Assembly: GCA_001247695.2 (NCBI GenBank)
Contig: LGRX02029163.1
Coordinates: 1 to 41,647 of the forward strand
Length of the DNA: 41,647 nt
Direction of reading: 5' to 3'
DNA from: Cymbomonas tetramitiformis
Taxonomy: Eukaryota > Chlorophyta > Pyramimonadophyceae > Pyramimonadales > Pyramimonadaceae
The first letter of the stretch is position 1, and the number at the start of each line of letters is the position of its first letter. Positions 10,320 through 19,720 of this stretch are shown piece after piece. The notes beneath the pieces were generated by a model. The model saw nothing but the letters and a program-made list of their open reading frames with translations, was not told the DNA's origin and did not search any database. Made by a program: the position numbers and the translations under genes.

Positions 10320-13300
10320 CCGCGAGGCGACATGGAGAAGCTCCTCGGTTTGTCGGGGCTCTGAAGAGTGTCGGCTCTTGCTGTGGGGTTTGCGTTTGCC
10401 CGCGGCCCTCTTCTTGGGGCTGCCTGCCTTGAAGCCGTACTCCCGCTTGGAGCTCTCACCGGTGCTAAAGTCCCGCCGAGGTGCTCCCCTCCCAATCCAT
10501 CCGGAAATCAAGGAAGATGAAGACGGCAATCCGGCAGGGCCGACTGCGCCCCACTCTCGCCCCAACTACCTCTCAGTTGCCCCTGCCTCCTGGAACTTTC
10601 TCCAGTCCCTGCGAGTCCTCTCGCCCGCCGTGCCTCGCAGCAAGATTTTGAGTGTGAGACACGGGGAACAATCAGTGGCCGGGATGCTCAGGTCCATTAA
10701 TCTGTAGCGACCAAAGTGCCTAAAGGATGACACGGTCCTGCGGGGCTTGGTGCAAAGAGACAAATAGTTGCAGCGGCTCACACGTCAGGTGGGTGAGGCG
10801 GACGGGGGAGGTGCTCCGGGCTCCTCCACCTGAAAAATTGGTAGATGCCGCGCTCGATGTCTGCGAAATGGAAGATCGCGGACTTTGTGTGATTGGTGAC
10901 TGAGGTGATTGAGGTGATTGAGGTGAGGGCGGAGGAAAATCGATGTTCCCGGAAGCTTCAGATACTAAGTCCAGATCTACGCTGCTTCTAGGCACCATCG
11001 TGGCACGGAGCAGCCGACGCTCTGCTGCAGTTACGTTGCTGCAAAGCGCGCCAGATGGAGTGAGTACTCTGAGGGCGCATGTAAGCTTCCAAGGCAGGGT
11101 GTAGTCCAGGAGCAAGCAGCCGGTGAAAGCGGCAGGCTCGCATGCGGGGGGGAATGCAGTGAAACAAACATAAAAAAGCGAGGCGAGGCGAGGCAAGGTG
11201 AGGGAAGAATTGCCTTTTACCTCGGAGGAGTTTTGGGGAAATGTACACTCGGGGATATGACGAAATAGTCTGAGAGAGGGGCTTCATCCTTATTGTTTGC
11301 GCGTTTTAAGTCGTAGCTGGACTGGGCTCTTTCTCTCTGGCTCGGCGCCAACCTGCACGGCGCAGCAGGCGTGAGCTACAATGTTGCTTCCTCCCAGAGG
11401 GGGTTGGACAAATAGACGTCAACTACAGGAAAACCAGGAAACGCTTGGTAAAATCTCCCAAACAGCTTTAAAGAGAAGATGGAAGACACGGTTATTAAGT
11501 CTAGCTGCACAGCGTGGATCCGGGCCACACCTTTGACGCCCTAGAGGCATCTGTAAAGAACAGCACGCCAATCCAGCAAGCCCAAACGCCGATTCAGTGA
11601 ATGCTCCAACCCCAAGTTCAACATCAAACAAAGCCAAAACTGCGGACGAAAGAGTAAGACGACCAAAGGTGTCCCCCAAACGCCCACCTTGCTGAAGCCA
11701 AAGGTGTCCCCAAAACCCCCACCTCGCCAAAGCCAAAGCTGTCCCCAAACGCCCACCTTGCCAAAGCCAAAGCTGTCCCCCGAACCGCCCACCTTGCCAA
11801 AGCCAAAGTTGTCCCCAAACCGCCCACCTCACCAAAGCCAAAGCTGTCCACCGAACCGCCCACTCGCCGCCAAGGTGTCCCCCAAACCGCCCACCTCGCC
11901 GAAGCCAAAGGTGTCCCTGAAACCGCCCACCTCGCCGAAGCCAAGGTGTCCCCGAAACCGCCCACCTCGCCGGCCAAAGGTGTCCCCCAAACCGCCCACC
12001 TCGCCGAAGCCAAAGGTGTCCCCCAAACCGCCCACCTCGCCAAATCTGTCGGAATTGGAAACATCGAAAAGGTCAAGGCAGCAACCACAAACGCCGAGCT
12101 CCCGAAAGCGGCGACCCCAAACGCCGAGCTCCCCAAAGCGGCGACCCCAAACGCCGAGCTCCCCAAAGCGGCGACCCCAAACGCCGAGCTCCCCAAAGCG
12201 GCGACCCCACTGAACCGGTAACCAGGCACTGAGGACACCGCACGCTTTGCCACACACCGAGTCTCTGAAATTGGGAGAGGGCATCCCTTGGAAGAGAAAG
12301 TGAGTTAAGACTTTCGCTGCATCGGAAGGCCACAGGCGTCGATACTATTGCAAGAGAGGCCACAGGCATCGATACTTTTGCAACAGCTGGGCTGGAGGGG
12401 CGTAAGGCAGCCGAGGAGAACTTCGCCCTCGCAGCACACCTGCTACAGTGCCCTGCGCAGGTCCGCTCCGGGCTCGGGGAGGAGGCTCTTACCTTCGGCT
12501 CCCCTCCTGGAGTAGTTATCCTCTTCGGACTGTGCCCGCACAGCCGAAAACGTGAGGCGCCGCAGAGACACTGCATCGACTGGAAACAACGGCTTGCAGT
12601 GGCACGAAAGCACTCGAGGGTAAGCAAGTGTTCATCAGCAGTGCTGCTCTGGCGGGCAGAAGGCCACCAGTGGCTTTAGGGTTTGCTGCACGTTGGGCTC
12701 TGCATGTACAGTATTTCGTACTGTGGACGCGGTTGGACAATTTCCCGGTTTCATGCAGGAAATAATTTCAAGTCACCCCGACAGCCTCCAAATTGTGCAT
12801 ATACACTCCACTCTCGTGAAGGCAGCAAAGCGAAACGCTCAGCCCTCAACAACGCGCAGGTTAGGCGAAAGAGGCGGTACACGGAAACTGAAGAGCGGGC
12901 GCTTGGACGATGCGCGCTTTGCAACAGAAGAGGCTCAAGGTGGAGACTAAGCACGAGAGAACCCTCCGGTTACTCCGCACAGTGGCGGGTGGCCTCGAGG
13001 AGGTGAGGTCGCTCCGCACAGTGGCGGGTGGCCTCGAGGAGGCGAGGTTACTCCGCACAGTGGCGGGTGGCCTCGAGGAGGTGAGGTCGCTCCGCACAGT
13101 GGCGGGTGGCCTCGAGGAGGTGAGGTTACTCCGCACAGTGGCGGGTGGCCTCGAGGAGGTGAGGTTACTCCGCACAGTGGCGGGTGGCCTCGAGGAGGTG
13201 AGGTTGCTCCGCACAGTGGCGGGTGGCCTCGAGGAGGTGAGGTTACTCCGCACAGTGGCGGGTGGCCTCGAGGAGGTGAGGTTACCCCGCACAGTGGCGG

Positions 13301-14050
13301 GTGGCCTCGGAGGTGAGGTTACTCCGCACAGTGGCGGGTGGCCTCGAGGAGGAGAGGTTACTCCGCACAGTGGCGGGTGGCCTCGAGGAGGAGAGGTTAC
13401 TCCGCACAGTGGCGGGTGGCCTCGAGGAGGTGAGGTTACTCCGCACAGTGGCGGGTGGCCTCGAGGAGGTGAGGTTACTCCGCACAGTGGCGGGTGGCCT
13501 CGAGGAGGTGAGGTTACTCCGCACAGTGGCGGGTGGCCTCGAGGAGGTGAGGTTACTCCGCACAGTGGCGGGTGGCCTCGAGGAGGTGCCCGGTGCCAGA
13601 CAACCCGCACCAGAAACGTAAGCCGCTTTTGAAGCCGACTTTCTTCTCTTGATTAGCTTCCAGGTCCTCGCGCTCGCCACCTGCGCAAGGAGAGTCGCTG
13701 AAACAAGCTTTGGTGATGAAAGGAGGCACTCACTGGAACCAGCGCTGCCACAATAACAGCTTTCTCTGCCTCTTCCCGCAAAAGTTCACGTTTGTGTTGA
13801 GGATTTTGAACGAGGCGATGCTCTGAAAGCGTGCGGGTCATGCCTGATAAGCAGTCCATCGGAAACTGATAACAACGCAAGACTGGTGCCACAGGTGTGT
13901 AGTTGAGCTGCATCGGTGCTCCTGACTTCAGTCTGACCGCTAAAGGAGTAAACACCTCCCGTGTGCTTGGGAAGAGGTGAGAGCTCTTAGCGCGGGCCCG
14001 TGGAGGAATAGGGTTCGCGCGCTCGAAGTCGGCAGGTAGGTGCTCGATGT
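10320..14050 (-). CDS. tentative multi-exon gene, function unknown
   Basis: Five minus-strand segments combine protein-like sequence with plausible splice signals. They are 14050-13734 (acceptor TTGCAG, donor GTGAGT), 12579-12493 (acceptor TTTCCAG, donor GTAAGA), 11024-10784 (acceptor CTGCAG, weak donor GTGTGA), 10701-10570 (acceptor CTACAG, donor GTAGTT) and 10464-10320 (acceptor CTTTAG, donor GTGAGT). The third encodes a Ser/Pro-rich stretch with PQSPQSPQSP. The last encodes a basic, nuclear-localisation-like patch (SPKKRAAGKRKPHSKSR). The segment at 12579 contains LRRLTFSAVRAQSEEDNYSR. I recognise no family. Phases were not all reconciled, the first and last exons are unknown, and minisatellites fill the gaps. 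Some plus-strand frames at 11540-12630 also look partly protein-like, so strand and existence are uncertain. Confidence 0.3.
11655..12050. repeat. minisatellite, about 11 copies of a 33-36-bp unit
   Basis: The unit is approximately GCCAAAGGTGTCCCCCAAAC followed by CGCCCACCTCGCCGAA. Unit lengths vary from about 33 to 36 bp, and copies differ at several positions. It reads as KPPTSPKPKVSP-like peptide on plus and GFGEVGGLGDTF-like peptide on minus. Because units are not all multiples of three, continuous coding is doubtful. Confidence 0.85.
12088..12209. repeat. minisatellite, four copies of a 30-bp unit
   Basis: ACGCCGAGCTCCCCAAAGCG plus GCGACCCCAA repeats exactly every 30 bp at 12121, 12151 and 12181, with a slightly different copy before. 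It reads NAELPKAATP on plus and GVAALGSSAF on minus. It abuts the 36-bp minisatellite and begins directly after a short unique spacer (about 12051-12087). Confidence 0.9.
12958..13591. repeat. minisatellite, 16 copies of a 39-bp unit
   Basis: CGCACAGTGGCGGGTGGCCT recurs every 39 bp from about 12977 to 13559, 16 times. One unit (the step 13288 to 13325) is only 37 bp because two bases are missing in the CTCGAGGAGG segment. Frames stay open on both strands: a 13-residue LLRTVAGGLEEVR-like repeat on plus and CGVTSPPRGHPPL-like on minus. The 2-nt loss switches the plus frame mid-array. Flanking DNA gives no start or domain, so I call it noncoding, probably intronic. Confidence 0.92.
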
Positions 14051-14204
14051 CTGCAAGGCACCCTTGACCCGCGTTGAGCAAACGTGGCTTCTCGGAGCTG
14101 AAATGGTATGCATCCCGCCCGCTTCGCCGGTACCAACGGCGACCAGAGCTTCTGAAGGTTGTATGGAAACGCTGAGGGATTGTTGCATCCCTGGAAAGCA
14201 TTCA

Positions 14205-15370
14205 AGTCTGAATTTTTCAAGTCATAAGGGGATGTATAGTCGAAAATTTGGCCGACGTTTGTTGTCATGGTTGTAAACTGTTTGAACATATATCTGAACA
14301 TGGTTTTGGCATATATTCGAATAGTGTTTTCGGCAAGTATGTGAGCATAGTGTTGCGGACCGCCTACGGGAAACTAAGGCAGTCTACGTTCAAGTATCAC
14401 AAAGTACCAATCACGGCGGCGAACACGTGCTACAAAGGCACACTGATCGTGAGACCGACAGGACTTGCGACGCTCTTTCCCAATACTAAAATAGTAAAGT
14501 GAGAACGAAAGGGCAAGCAGAATTTACCTTTTGTGGAAATGGCATGTCCACAAGTATCCGCGGACCTTGATGCCTTTTCAAATTTAGAGGGGCGTGAACA
14601 AATATAATATCAGTTCACGGTTTTCTGGTTAGCGTCTAATCGGAAATAACGGAATCAAAGCTAAACGACGTTCAATGATAAGGTCTCCACCCATAGAAGG
14701 GACGGTAAACATTCACAGCAAACAGCAGTCCGAAGCAGTGTTCAAAATTTCAAATAAAACCCCTCGGTGCTGTACATGTTTGTGCCTCAGATACCTGTTC
14801 GCACATCATCGCGTCAAAATATAAGCCTTTGACCAACTGTCACTTTCATCCTCGGGACGCTAAGCTGGCTCAAAATTCTACGAAGAGCCACGGGGTGCAG
14901 TGAAGATGCACGATATTGCCTATTCCTGAGGTAAATCGAAGACGATTTGATGGTATCACTTGCATCTACTTTCTTACTAACGTAGGGCAAATAGACTGCT
15001 GAATTTCATTCAAAATCGCAAATGATTAAGTATTTCTCCATTGCAAATTCCGCCAAGGTTCACACGTCTTAGGACAAATAGCAACAGTGCACCTAGCTGG
15101 CGTTCACTTTCTTCTTGCAGGAACGTTTCGTAGCGACTGCTTCTCGGGCTCAGAAGGCGCACTCAGTTACACAAACGCTATTGATTTAGATGCAAGCCAG
15201 TTTCGCAAACTAAAAGGTAGTTGGATTACAATACGCCCTGATTTCTCTGATTATCCTTCGCTAAGGTCTTCAGTCGCTTAAGCACGTTTCCATAGGATTC
15301 TTATTTTCCTGCTTGTGTTCCTGCATGATTGAAAACGTTACAAGCTAGGAATACTCAATACTCTTATTAC
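14205..15370. other. gene-free stretch
   Basis: Apart from short unremarkable frames I see no gene, repeat array or strong secondary structure. Confidence 0.5.
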
Positions 15371-15402
15371 TGTATAAAACTGATGGTTTTCTGATCAGTG
15401 TA

Positions 15403-15429
15403 GGATGACAGGCAGTATGACTGTCATCC
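15403..15429. repeat. hairpin in the DIRS leader
   Basis: GGATGACAG pairs with CTGTCATCC across a 9-nt loop. It lies between two copies of TTTTCTGATCAGT. It may be part of the terminal structure of the DIRS element. Confidence 0.6.
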
Positions 15430-15659
15430 GGAGCAGATCTGAAAACTGAGGTTTTCTGATCAGTCGGAGGCATAAGAGGCCAGCTACGGACTGAGAGGGC
15501 CTCTTGCCGTGTTACTGTGGACTTGTGTGGACTTTCATCGACTGTTTAACTTTTTGCAGTTTACTGTCCGTTTTTGCAGTTTGTGTCCGTTTTTGCAGTT
15601 CTGTAACACCGTAAGCTTTTCAGTGCGCACATACTTTCAGTAGTATTCGTATATTGATT

Positions 15660-16511
15660 ATGGAGTGGTTCACCGACCCAATTTTGTGTCAAAGACGAAT
15701 TGATGATTTGCAAGCGCAGCCAGCGTACGCGACCGCTTTTGCCGCTTTCCAAGATGGGGAGGACCTCTCGCAACCGCAAATGAAGTTGATTCGACAAATG
15801 GAGAGAGCGACTGCCCGACTTGCTGAGCTTAAGGGACTGTCACAAGTAGCCTCAGGAGACCGTAAGCGTCCGTGGGAGGCAGCAGTAGATCTCACTCAGC
15901 TTCCAGGGTCCGATCGCCTTGAGTTGACTCGCAACGATGATGGCAAGGACAAGGGACTCCGCAAACAGTTTTTGGAGACCCAGCACCACTTCGTGGCACA
16001 CTCAGCGTCACAGTTGGCGCTTAATGACGCCAAGAAGGAATTGGAAGGTGTGGAGCTGCCTGAGACTGTCACTCTTGCTTTAGAATTCTTGTCTGAGACT
16101 GCGGAAAAAGGTGTGGCACGCGCCAAGGCACGCGCTAAAATTTTGGCCTTGGTTTCGGACAAAGGCCCTGAAGTGGGCTGGAAAATCTGCGAGAAACTTG
16201 AGCGTAAATCGTACGCTGACGATGAAGAGGACGAAAAGTTAATGCGCAAAGCAGAGAAAGAAGTTAAGGCTGAAAAGATTCACGCTGCCCAAGCCGCGGC
16301 TGCCAAGGGGCGAAACAAGGGCCTAGGCAGGGGTGCCTTTTCAGCTTCTCGTCCTACTGCTCCTGGAGCACCTCCGCCACCGCCACCTGTTCAGGCAGGG
16401 CGTGGCAGTCACCTCCAATGCTGGAATTGTAACGAGTTTGGACACCACCAAAACCAATGCTCGCAGCCGCGCCCGGCTGGCAGAGGCCGTGGCAGAGGAT
16501 CGGACCGTTGA
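15660..16511 (+). CDS. gag: Gag-like protein of DIRS element with CCHC zinc knuckle
   Basis: The first ATG of the frame is at 15660, giving a protein of about 283 residues that begins MEWFTDPI. The middle is charged and helical (K/E-rich). It is followed by a Pro-rich linker (APGAPPPPPPV) and a single CX2CX4HX4C zinc knuckle (CWNCNEFGHHQNQC) about 25 residues from the end, then an RGRGRGSDR tail. Zinc knuckles in retroelement Gag proteins bind the element RNA, so packaging of the retroelement RNA is the likely role. It is the first gene of the element, with about 95 nt before the RT frame opens. The frame appears intact. Confidence 0.8.
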   Translation: MEWFTDPILCQRRIDDLQAQPAYATAFAAFQDGEDLSQPQMKLIRQMERATARLAELKGLSQVASGDRKRPWEAAVDLTQLPGSDRLELTRNDDGKDKGLRKQFLETQHHFVAHSASQLALNDAKKELEGVELPETVTLALEFLSETAEKGVARAKARAKILALVSDKGPEVGWKICEKLERKSYADDEEDEKLMRKAEKEVKAEKIHAAQAAAAKGRNKGLGRGAFSASRPTAPGAPPPPPPVQAGRGSHLQCWNCNEFGHHQNQCSQPRPAGRGRGRGSDR

Positions 16512-16605
16512 ATTGTTAAAAATGTAGAGCCACGAAGGCCAGTACTGTCAGCTTAAGCGGAATGCTTAACAGTTGAGGTGGAATGCCCAACTTAAAATGT
16601 AATTT

Positions 16606-18021
16606 GTGGGGACGAACCCTAAATTTGTAATGAATCTTGGCCCGCGGGCTGTTGTTCCTTGTGTTCCAGGTTCTGAATTCTCTGAGGAAGAGCTTGTCGA
16701 GGCCATACCCTTGTGTGAACAGGGCGTTCCGGTGCCCCGTGTTGCGGGGAGACTTAGGGAACGAGCACCCTTTTGGCGGACCTTTGTCCGCTCTTCGTAT
16801 GTGATGTCTTGGATTGAGAGAGGGTTTAACTTGAAGTTTAAAGATGGCAGGGCTCCGCCCCGAGTACACTTGGCTAACCACGTGTCAGCTGTTAGGCACG
16901 CCACCTTCGTTACTGACGCTGTGCAGGAGTGTGTCCTTATGGGCGCCCTGAGAGAGGTGCCCAGCAAGCCGCGGGTTGTACTGCCTTTAATGGTAGACGA
17001 CTCTCGGGACAAGCTAAGGCTAATTTTCAACGGTAAGTGGCTCAATGCCTTTCTGATCTTTCCGAAGTTCAAGTATGAGCACCTGCAACCTTTTGTAGAC
17101 CTGCTTAGGAGGGGTGACGGGCTGTTTTACTTTGACTATAAGTCAGGGTATTACCACGTAGACCTCCACGAGATGTCTCGTACATATGTTGTTGTTGAGT
17201 GGCAGGGCAGGTTCTTTGAGTTCTGTGTGTTGCCGTTTGGTCTAGCCCCAGCTTGCTGGGTGTTTACGAAGATCAACAAGGAGCTCGTAGGTAAGTGGCG
17301 GGGTCTCGGGTTCCGTGTGCACCCCTACGTGGACGACTTTGCCTTTGTTGTGAGGGCTCCTACACTCACGGACCCTTCGGCTTTGGCTGTGTTGTCCCGT
17401 ATTATGCGGGACGTGCGGGAGGCAGGCTGGCTCGTGTCAGAGTCTAAGTCTCAGCTGTTTTTCACACGGGCCCTTGTGCATATAGGCATAGGCATAGACC
17501 TGGAGGGGGGGGTCTTGTTCGTGCCTGAAAAGGCTTTGAGCAAGATCCGTGCTTGTGTGTCAGACTTGTTGAGGCTGTTTCATAGGCTGCCTCTGAGGCT
17601 TGTGGCTAAGTTTGCAGGCTTAGTTAATGCACAGTGGTTTGTACTAGGGGGTGTCACTAGATTGTATGCTAGGGCGGCTCCAGTACTCATAGCCGACACC
17701 CTGACTTGGGGCTCGTGGGCTTCTCATGTCCCGGGCACTGATGCTCTTCGGGCAGAGCTGGAGTTTTGGCCGACAGACGGCTTTCGTAGGCATCAGAGAG
17801 GCATTTGGGAGCCCGGGGGGGCGGGGCTTCAGCTGGAGACAGTCCATGCGGACACCTCTGAGGTGGCATGGGGTTCCTGGCTGGAGCAGTCCTTTGGGGG
17901 ACCTGAGTTGCTTGGCCACAGTTATCTGACCATGTCGGACAGACTGAAGCGTCATCCACTCTCAGGGAGCTCAGGGGCATTTTTGACTCTCCCCGAGCAT
18001 TTGATGTGGCTGGCAGGCTGA
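16606..18021 (+). CDS. DIRS reverse transcriptase with start of RNase H (frameshifted)
   Basis: Residue numbers count from 16606; the first ATG is at 16630. RT motifs are in order: DKLRLIFNGKWLNAF (about 135-149), motif A FYFDYKSGYYHV with the catalytic Asp at about 177, motif B LPFGLAPACW (about 209-218) and motif C YVDD (241-244). A typical RNase H beginning follows (HADTSEVAWGSW, catalytic Asp about 415). The frame then leaves the family pattern. The expected RNase H helix (STLRELRG) is found one frame over from about 17950, so a single base seems lost in the AAGCGTC region. In this frame the protein stops at the TGA at 18019, which lies within the hAT target duplication. RT copies the element RNA into DNA. 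Confidence 0.85.
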   Translation: MGTNPKFVMNLGPRAVVPCVPGSEFSEEELVEAIPLCEQGVPVPRVAGRLRERAPFWRTFVRSSYVMSWIERGFNLKFKDGRAPPRVHLANHVSAVRHATFVTDAVQECVLMGALREVPSKPRVVLPLMVDDSRDKLRLIFNGKWLNAFLIFPKFKYEHLQPFVDLLRRGDGLFYFDYKSGYYHVDLHEMSRTYVVVEWQGRFFEFCVLPFGLAPACWVFTKINKELVGKWRGLGFRVHPYVDDFAFVVRAPTLTDPSALAVLSRIMRDVREAGWLVSESKSQLFFTRALVHIGIGIDLEGGVLFVPEKALSKIRACVSDLLRLFHRLPLRLVAKFAGLVNAQWFVLGGVTRLYARAAPVLIADTLTWGSWASHVPGTDALRAELEFWPTDGFRRHQRGIWEPGGAGLQLETVHADTSEVAWGSWLEQSFGGPELLGHSYLTMSDRLKRHPLSGSSGAFLTLPEHLMWLAG

Positions 18022-18409
18022 GAGTAAGGCCTTCCACAGATTTCGCGAAATTTTTTGCGAAATCTAGGTACCTAAAAAAATCAAAAAAATTTGAAGAAAT
18101 ATAGGCTGCAAATTTTCGTGCCCGCGAAATTTGGGGGAGAAATTCGAAATTTGGCAAATTTCGAATTTTGAGTGGTCATTGTATCATTATGGCCGTCTGC
18201 CCACAGGAATTCAGCCGGAATCGTCGTTAACACTGTGTCATCAACGAAATCGTGAGACCCATCCAAGATCAACCAAGATCCAACCGTTTCACACACAATT
18301 GGGACTTAGCACACCAAGACACCTTCAACAACACTGTCAACAATTGTTAAGCCCCGATCCCCTCGCTGATCTGATTGCACCTTACACGCAGTACGCACAC
18401 TGAACCGAA

Positions 18410-18547
18410 ATGCCCGACAGTTTAGTAGCTAGCTATAGCTCCGACGAGGAGGAGGAACCTGAGTTAAATGTGTTGGAGGAACGTGCCGCTCGAAAGGAGA
18501 GCCAGCCGGTAGTAAACGTTTTGATTTTGTTGATTGACATGTTTTGA
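18410..18547 (+). CDS. 45-residue acidic small ORF inside the hAT-like element
   Basis: The frame starts at an ATG and encodes SYSSDEEEEPELNVLEERAA-type sequence, an acidic, Ser-led stretch resembling N-termini of nuclear proteins. It ends in TGA and is followed 4 nt later by AATAAA (18551-18556), a canonical polyadenylation signal. A GTAGTA within the frame (after the Gln-Pro) could be a 5' splice site. A captured host 5' exon is one explanation; a chance ORF is another. Confidence 0.4.
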   Translation: MPDSLVASYSSDEEEEPELNVLEERAARKESQPVVNVLILLIDMF

Positions 18548-18612
18548 AATAATAAAAGCTAATAAACTACGTAGTGCCATGTATCATTGTTTGCTTGTGT
18601 CGTTAACTCGTC

Positions 18613-18831
18613 ATGTCGCATGTGTACAATCGGAACTTTCTTAGCTCGAGCAATCTACTAGCCAACGAATCTCTTAACATGAATACCCGTATACCGCCCC
18701 CCCTGCCCGGTTGCCCCCAAACGATCGATGGTTGCTTTGTTATTACCAATTTTCTTAATGCTATGAATGTTTCAAAAGTTAGCCTGTATATTGTACTCCT
18801 TTGTATGTTTGCAAAATCTGAGATTTCGTGA
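18613..18831 (+). CDS. 72-residue ORF inside the hAT-like element, unknown
   Basis: The frame begins with an ATG (MSHVYNRNFLSS) and contains IPPPLPGCPQTIDG and a hydrophobic C-terminal part (LYIVLLCMF). No family is recognised. It runs into the AT-rich right subterminal region, so its end is probably not a natural one. Confidence 0.25.
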   Translation: MSHVYNRNFLSSSNLLANESLNMNTRIPPPLPGCPQTIDGCFVITNFLNAMNVSKVSLYIVLLCMFAKSEIS

Positions 18832-18934
18832 GAAATTCTCGAAAAATCTGCGCGAAATTTAGGTGAAAATGAGAAATATAGGTAAAAAAATCTAGGTAAA
18901 TTTCCGCGAAATCTGTGGAAATGCGTAGCTGAGA

Positions 18935-19720
18935 GGGAAGAGGGTGCTTGTCATTTGTGACAACCAGGCTGTGCATTTTGTCATTGAGTCTGGCAGCAGG
19001 CATCAGGAGCTTCAGGAGCTGGCTTTAGCGGTGCATGATTTCTGTGCTGACCACGGGGTGGTTTTGTCCTCCCTTTGGATGCCCAGGGAGTTTGAGGCCC
19101 GGGCAGATGCCCTGTCCAAGATCAAGGACCATGATGACTGGATGGTCAACCCGGCAATCTTTCAGTGGGCTGACCCATGGATTGCCGGGGGGTGGAGGCA
19201 CACCCGGGACAGGTTTGCAACTGACAAGAATTGTCTTGTTTTTGACAGTGCAGGTGCCCCCTCCTTCAACAGTGCTTGGCACTGTCCAGGTATGTCGGGG
19301 GTTGACACTTTCGGTCAGACGGACTGGCGGGAGCACGTCAACTGGTGCAACCCGCCTTTTCGGATGATCGGGAGGCTCCTGCTGTTTCTGCAGGCTGAGA
19401 GGGCCGCAGCCTCCATTGTGGCCCCGGTCTGGACTTTCCAGCCGTGGTGGGTCTTGCTGTGTCCCGACGGGGTTCACTTGGCAGACTGTGTGGTGCAGTG
19501 GACGGAGCTCCAGCCCTCTGCGGACACCTTCCTCCCTGGCCTCGGAAGGGCCAATGAAGGGGGTGTGGGCTTGCCTGACTTTCGGGTCCTCCTCTTGCGG
19601 GGCTCCTTCGATGAGAGGGAGCCTGCAGGCCCTGGTCCCCGCTGTACCTTGGGGGGTTGCATGGCTTGTGACTGGGGTAGGGGTATGAGATGGGGGCTGC
19701 CTTTCATGCAGGCATCATAG
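18935..19720 (+). CDS. DIRS RNase H (C-terminal half) and Dam-like methyltransferase
   Basis: This is the continuation of the RT gene after the hAT-like insertion; the frame is open from inside the target duplication. RNase H features are ICDNQAV (the next catalytic Asp) and EARADALSK (the terminal Asp). A methyltransferase-like domain follows, with DRFATDKN, FNSAWHCPGMSGVDTF, NWCNPPF (catalytic N-P-P-F motif of DNA N6-adenine methyltransferases, about residues 136-139 counted from 18944), a PVWTFQPWW segment and PDGVHL. This RT/RH/MT fusion is diagnostic of DIRS elements. The MT role in the life cycle is not settled. There is no natural start here. The frame ends at TAG 19718-19720 and overlaps the recombinase by 31 nt. 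Confidence 0.85.
   Translation, partial: GKRVLVICDNQAVHFVIESGSRHQELQELALAVHDFCADHGVVLSSLWMPREFEARADALSKIKDHDDWMVNPAIFQWADPWIAGGWRHTRDRFATDKNCLVFDSAGAPSFNSAWHCPGMSGVDTFGQTDWREHVNWCNPPFRMIGRLLLFLQAERAAASIVAPVWTFQPWWVLLCPDGVHLADCVVQWTELQPSADTFLPGLGRANEGGVGLPDFRVLLLRGSFDEREPAGPGPRCTLGGCMACDWGRGMRWGLPFMQAS

Larger units (their letters stand above)
18025..18927. mobile_element. 903-bp hAT-like non-autonomous element inserted in the DIRS RNase H gene
   Basis: The element is flanked by exact 8-bp duplications GCTGAGAG (18017-18024 and 18928-18935). Its ends are inverted repeats, matching at 19 of 23 positions, that share TTCCACAGATTTCGCG. Subterminal DNA is full of CGAAATTT and AAATATAGG motifs. An 8-bp duplication with short terminal repeats fits the hAT superfamily, although P, Merlin and some other groups also make 8-bp duplications. 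No transposase is encoded. The interior holds two small frames (18410-18547 and 18613-18831). Confidence 0.88.

Noticed and set aside
12861..13680. Long open frames on both strands (up to 249 residues) across the 39-bp minisatellite
   Set aside because: Openness follows from a repeat unit divisible by three and lacking stops in several frames. There is no unique domain on either side, and a 2-nt slip breaks the plus frame.
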